From NCBI GenBank assembly GCA_003565035.1, contig PXDP01000458.1, positions 1 to 8,662 on the forward strand: a DNA stretch of 8,662 nt, read 5' to 3'. Positions 6,460 through 8,662 of this stretch are shown here, piece after piece. This DNA is from PVC group bacterium (GTDB lineage Bacteria > Verrucomicrobiota > Kiritimatiellia > SS1-B-03-39 > UBA6053). Under the pieces are notes generated by a model. The model saw nothing but the letters and a program-made list of their open reading frames with translations, made no database searches and had not been told where the DNA came from. Made by a program: the position numbers and the translations under genes. Position 1 is the stretch's first letter. The number at the start of each line of letters is the position of its first letter.

Positions 6460-7502
6460 GTACCGCCAGCTGTTCCCTCTCCGAACTCGCCCATCGACTT
6501 GACGGTATTCTGGAGGGGGCTTCGGACCCCCCGGTCACTTCCGTGGCCGGACTCCGGGAAGCGGGCCCCTCCGACCTCTCTTTTCTGAACAATCCCAAAT
6601 ACGCCAAACTCCTGCGGGAAACCCGCGCCGGGGCGGTTCTGGTCTCCAAAACCTGGGAAGGCGAGCACGGCTGCGCCCTGATTCGGGTGGACAATCCCGA
6701 TGCCGCCTTTGCCAAAGCCACGGAAATTTTCCGCCCCGCTCCCGTCCGCCGTGTTCCCGGCATCGCCGCCTCCGCAGTGATCGGCCGGGACGTGATCCTC
6801 GGGGAAGACGCGCACATCGGCGAAAACGCCGTCATTGCCGACGGGGTTCATATCGGCAACCGCTGCGAAATTCACGCCGGAGTCTTCATTGGCGAAAATG
6901 CAAAACTCGGAGAGGATATTGTCCTTCATGCCGGCGCAGTCCTCCGCGAACATGTGATTCTCGGCGACCGGGTCATTATCCACAACAATGCCGTCATCGG
7001 CAGCGACGGCTTCGGCTATTCCGTGGACGCGGCCGGCGTGCGCACCAAAGTACCGCAGGTCGGCACTGTCCGCATCGGCGACGATGTGGAAATCGGGGCC
7101 TGTGTCTGTGTGGACCGCGCCCGTTTCGGCGAGACCCGGATCGGAAACGGCGTAAAAATCGACAACCTTGTGCAAATCGCCCATAACGTCGTCATTCAGG
7201 ATCATGCGGTCATTGTGTCGCAAACCGGTATCAGCGGCAGTTCCGTGGTCTGCCAACACGCAATTCTGGCGGGTCAGGTCGGTGTGGCGGGTCATCTGAC
7301 CATCGGGGAACACGCAGTCGTCGGAGCCCAGGGCGGTGTCACCAAGGACGTGCCGCCCAAAACCTATGTCTGGGGAACGCCCGCCCAGCCGTTTGAGCAG
7401 TACAGCAAAAGCCTGGCCCACGTCTCCCGTTTGCCGAAGTTGCAGCAAAAACTGGCGGCCCTGGAAGCCCGGATTGCTCAGCTTGAAGCATCCGACTCCT
7501 GA
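6456..7502 (+). CDS. lpxD: UDP-3-O-(3-hydroxyacyl)glucosamine N-acyltransferase LpxD (348 aa)
   Basis: Third enzyme of lipid A synthesis; it moves a 3-hydroxyacyl chain from acyl-ACP to the 2-amino group of UDP-3-O-acyl-GlcN in the cytoplasm, acting as a trimer. The N-terminal uridine-binding domain shows LSFLNNPKYAKLL (41-53). A left-handed beta-helix of hexapeptide repeats runs from about 102 to 300, with GSDGFGY at 182-188. GNGVKIDNLVQIAHNV (230-245) holds His243, matching catalytic His239 of E. coli, and GVAGH (276-280) holds His280, matching His276. The C-terminus (about 322-345) is a helical, coiled-coil-like segment rich in Leu and Ala, as in other LpxD proteins. Length is normal. The ATG overlaps the skp stop as ATGA and has no Shine-Dalgarno of its own, pointing to coupling with skp. 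Its presence shows that the organism makes LPS. Confidence 0.96.
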   Translation: MSTASCSLSELAHRLDGILEGASDPPVTSVAGLREAGPSDLSFLNNPKYAKLLRETRAGAVLVSKTWEGEHGCALIRVDNPDAAFAKATEIFRPAPVRRVPGIAASAVIGRDVILGEDAHIGENAVIADGVHIGNRCEIHAGVFIGENAKLGEDIVLHAGAVLREHVILGDRVIIHNNAVIGSDGFGYSVDAAGVRTKVPQVGTVRIGDDVEIGACVCVDRARFGETRIGNGVKIDNLVQIAHNVVIQDHAVIVSQTGISGSSVVCQHAILAGQVGVAGHLTIGEHAVVGAQGGVTKDVPPKTYVWGTPAQPFEQYSKSLAHVSRLPKLQQKLAALEARIAQLEASDS

Positions 7503-7546
7503 AAAGCGCATTCCCGCTGTAAGAATATTCATCCCTCTCCGCCTAA

Positions 7547-8383
7547 ATGGACATGAAACACACGCAAGATCACCTCGCCTGGCTGCTCGCCGCCGCAGAA
7601 CACCCCCATCTGAAACAGGATAAAGGCTGTCAGGAGGCTCTATCCCTTTTGGAGACATCCCCTGAATTGAGTGAACAGTATGAAGAGGCCCTCGTCTTTA
7701 CCCAAAAGTATCCCGAGCTGTTTGCCTTCAACACCCTGCCGCCCGATGCCCGCGAACGCATTGCCAAGGCTCTGGCATTGGCTGCCCCCGCTGAACCGAC
7801 CTTACGGGCTTCCTCCAACCCGGTGGAGACCGTTTCACCCTGGTCGTACCGTCAACAATTTGCCTGGGCGGCGGTCCTGGCGCTCTTTCTTGCCGGCCTT
7901 TCCGTGCTTTCCTCCAGGATCATCGAACAGCAGAGCCCTTATGCCCCCTCAAACCGCGTAAATCCGCCCCGGCTGGCTGGCGAAGCGGACCCCTTGCCCG
8001 AGTTTCACCGCTTTGTGCGGCATTCGCTTGAGGACAGCCCCCAATTCCAGCATCAAACGCATGATACCGTCCAGCTTGTCAGTTGGCTGAACGATCACAA
8101 TGGCTTCGCCCCGCCGCTTCCCGAGGCCATCGTACAGGCACCCGGTATGGGCTGCGCCATTCTGGAGAGCCCGCATGGAAACATCTCCATGATCTGTGTG
8201 GATGTAAACGGCCAAAAGCTGAAACTCTTTATTGCCTGCGCCAAAGCCCTGCGAACCCCGCCACGCCCGAAGGAAGCGCTCCGGATTGACGGACACGAAG
8301 GGCTCGAATGGAGCAACGAAGACAATGTCTTTCTGCTGATTCAGAGTGAACCCGACCTGCCAATGCCCGAGATAATGCTTTAA
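7547..8383 (+). CDS. Single-pass membrane protein with anti-sigma-like layout, function unknown (278 aa)
   Basis: Not firmly recognised. Residues 1-80 are soluble and mostly helical, rich in Leu, Ala and Glu. One membrane helix lies at about 104-124 (QFAWAAVLALFLAGLSVLSS), followed by a presumably periplasmic domain of about 150 residues. That domain includes PLPEAI (190-195), GMGCAILESPHGNISMICVD (200-219) and LKLFIA (225-230). From memory, a Gly-Cys followed by two short beta segments and a HLF/KLF strand resembles the outer domain of anti-sigma-like membrane proteins of Verrucomicrobia and relatives. There is no zinc-binding HxxxCxxC motif in the N-terminal part and no sigma factor gene beside it, so the role stays open. 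A second possible start is ATG 7553 (MKHTQ). No Shine-Dalgarno is seen. It follows lpxD by 44 bp and may share its transcript. Codon use is more mixed than in the ATPase. Its TAA overlaps the stop of the convergent gene. Confidence 0.75.
   Translation: MDMKHTQDHLAWLLAAAEHPHLKQDKGCQEALSLLETSPELSEQYEEALVFTQKYPELFAFNTLPPDARERIAKALALAAPAEPTLRASSNPVETVSPWSYRQQFAWAAVLALFLAGLSVLSSRIIEQQSPYAPSNRVNPPRLAGEADPLPEFHRFVRHSLEDSPQFQHQTHDTVQLVSWLNDHNGFAPPLPEAIVQAPGMGCAILESPHGNISMICVDVNGQKLKLFIACAKALRTPPRPKEALRIDGHEGLEWSNEDNVFLLIQSEPDLPMPEIML
8380..8383. other. Overlapping convergent stop codons (TTAA)
   Basis: The self-complementary TTAA holds the TAA stops of both convergent genes: 8381-8383 on plus and 8382-8380 on minus. 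No separate terminator can lie between them, and I see no clear hairpin with a T-run close by on either side. Confidence 0.8.
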
Positions 8384-8662
8384 CGCTCAAACAGGAACAT
8401 CGGCATCCCCGCATTGCCGTGGTCATGCCGAAGATGCTGATAAATATTAAACCGGACCTCCCGCACCGCCCCCGGCGGTATCACCGGAATGTCCCCCCAG
8501 AGATCACTGGTCCCGGAAATCCCCCGCGCATCAAATCCGGTAAACGCCAGCGTCAGAATATCCCCCCGCTCCGCAAGCGTCACGCTCACATCCCGGTTTC
8601 GTCTCCGGGGATGAATCGTCGCCTGTGTGGCCAGTCGAATCCACCGGATACGGTCACGGGGA
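8380..8662 (-). CDS. C-terminal part of an unrecognised protein (5' end beyond window)
   Basis: The frame is open from the right edge down to a TAA at 8382-8380, giving about 94 residues. It reads PRDRIRWIRLATQATIHPRR at the edge and ends NAGMPMFLFER. The composition, alternating hydrophobic residues with several Gly and Pro (DILTLAFTGFDARGISG, then DIPVIPPGAVREVRFNIYQH), suggests a beta-rich C-terminal domain, but I recognise no family. Third positions are G-rich on the coding strand (GCG, CGG, GTG), like the mur genes on the same strand, which supports real coding. A GTG at 8589 could be read as a start, but the frame continues upstream without a stop, so it is more likely internal. Its stop overlaps that of the plus-strand gene by 4 bp. 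Confidence 0.65.
   Translation of the reverse strand, partial: PRDRIRWIRLATQATIHPRRRNRDVSVTLAERGDILTLAFTGFDARGISGTSDLWGDIPVIPPGAVREVRFNIYQHLRHDHGNAGMPMFLFER

Noticed and set aside
6429..7658. Minus-strand open frame (409 codons) antisense to lpxD, with a repeating Ala-Asp pattern
   Set aside because: Its periodicity is the reverse complement of the LpxD hexapeptide repeats, not a new repeat protein.
1..8662. Mobile elements, CRISPR, tRNA, rRNA, riboswitch or defence system
   Set aside because: I found no transposase or integrase motifs, no regularly spaced repeats, no tRNA-like or rRNA-like sequence and no defence-gene signatures; no gap between genes exceeds about 100 bases.

Overview
This is a GC-rich bacterial chromosomal segment carrying cell-envelope genes. 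The organism is Gram-negative with an outer membrane, because it encodes LpxD (lipid A synthesis) and a Skp/OmpH-type periplasmic chaperone next to peptidoglycan precursor genes. Sparse Shine-Dalgarno use, an anti-sigma-like membrane protein and the overall gene style suggest the PVC group (Verrucomicrobiota/Kiritimatiellota), but this is a low-confidence guess: there is no rRNA or other phylogenetic marker here.

Left part, minus strand (3019 down to 1): a tight murG-murC-ddl run. murG and murC overlap by 8 bp (ATGGCTGA) and murC and ddl overlap by 4 bp (ATGA), so the three are almost certainly co-transcribed and translationally coupled. They cover lipid II formation (MurG), L-alanine addition to UDP-MurNAc (MurC) and D-Ala-D-Ala synthesis (Ddl). 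ddl runs off the left edge. The murB gene often found between murC and ddl is absent here.

Middle: a 102-bp intergenic region (3020-3121) separates murG from a divergent gene on the plus strand for a large P2-type cation-transporting ATPase (3122-5821). All P-type catalytic motifs are intact, but the TM6 aspartate that coordinates Ca2+ in SERCA is an alanine.

Right part, plus strand: skp/ompH (5887-6459) and lpxD (6456-7502) overlap by 4 bp. After 44 bp comes an unrecognised single-pass membrane protein with an anti-sigma-like layout (7547-8383). Its stop codon overlaps that of a convergent, minus-strand partial gene of unknown function (8380-8662).

I see no mobile element, CRISPR array, RNA gene, phage gene or defence system. 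Most of the window is housekeeping. The points worth a second look are the altered ion site of the ATPase, the dyad in the divergent control region, the orphan anti-sigma-like gene, and the strong C-over-G skew of the plus strand in the left two thirds. No gap between genes exceeds about 100 bases.
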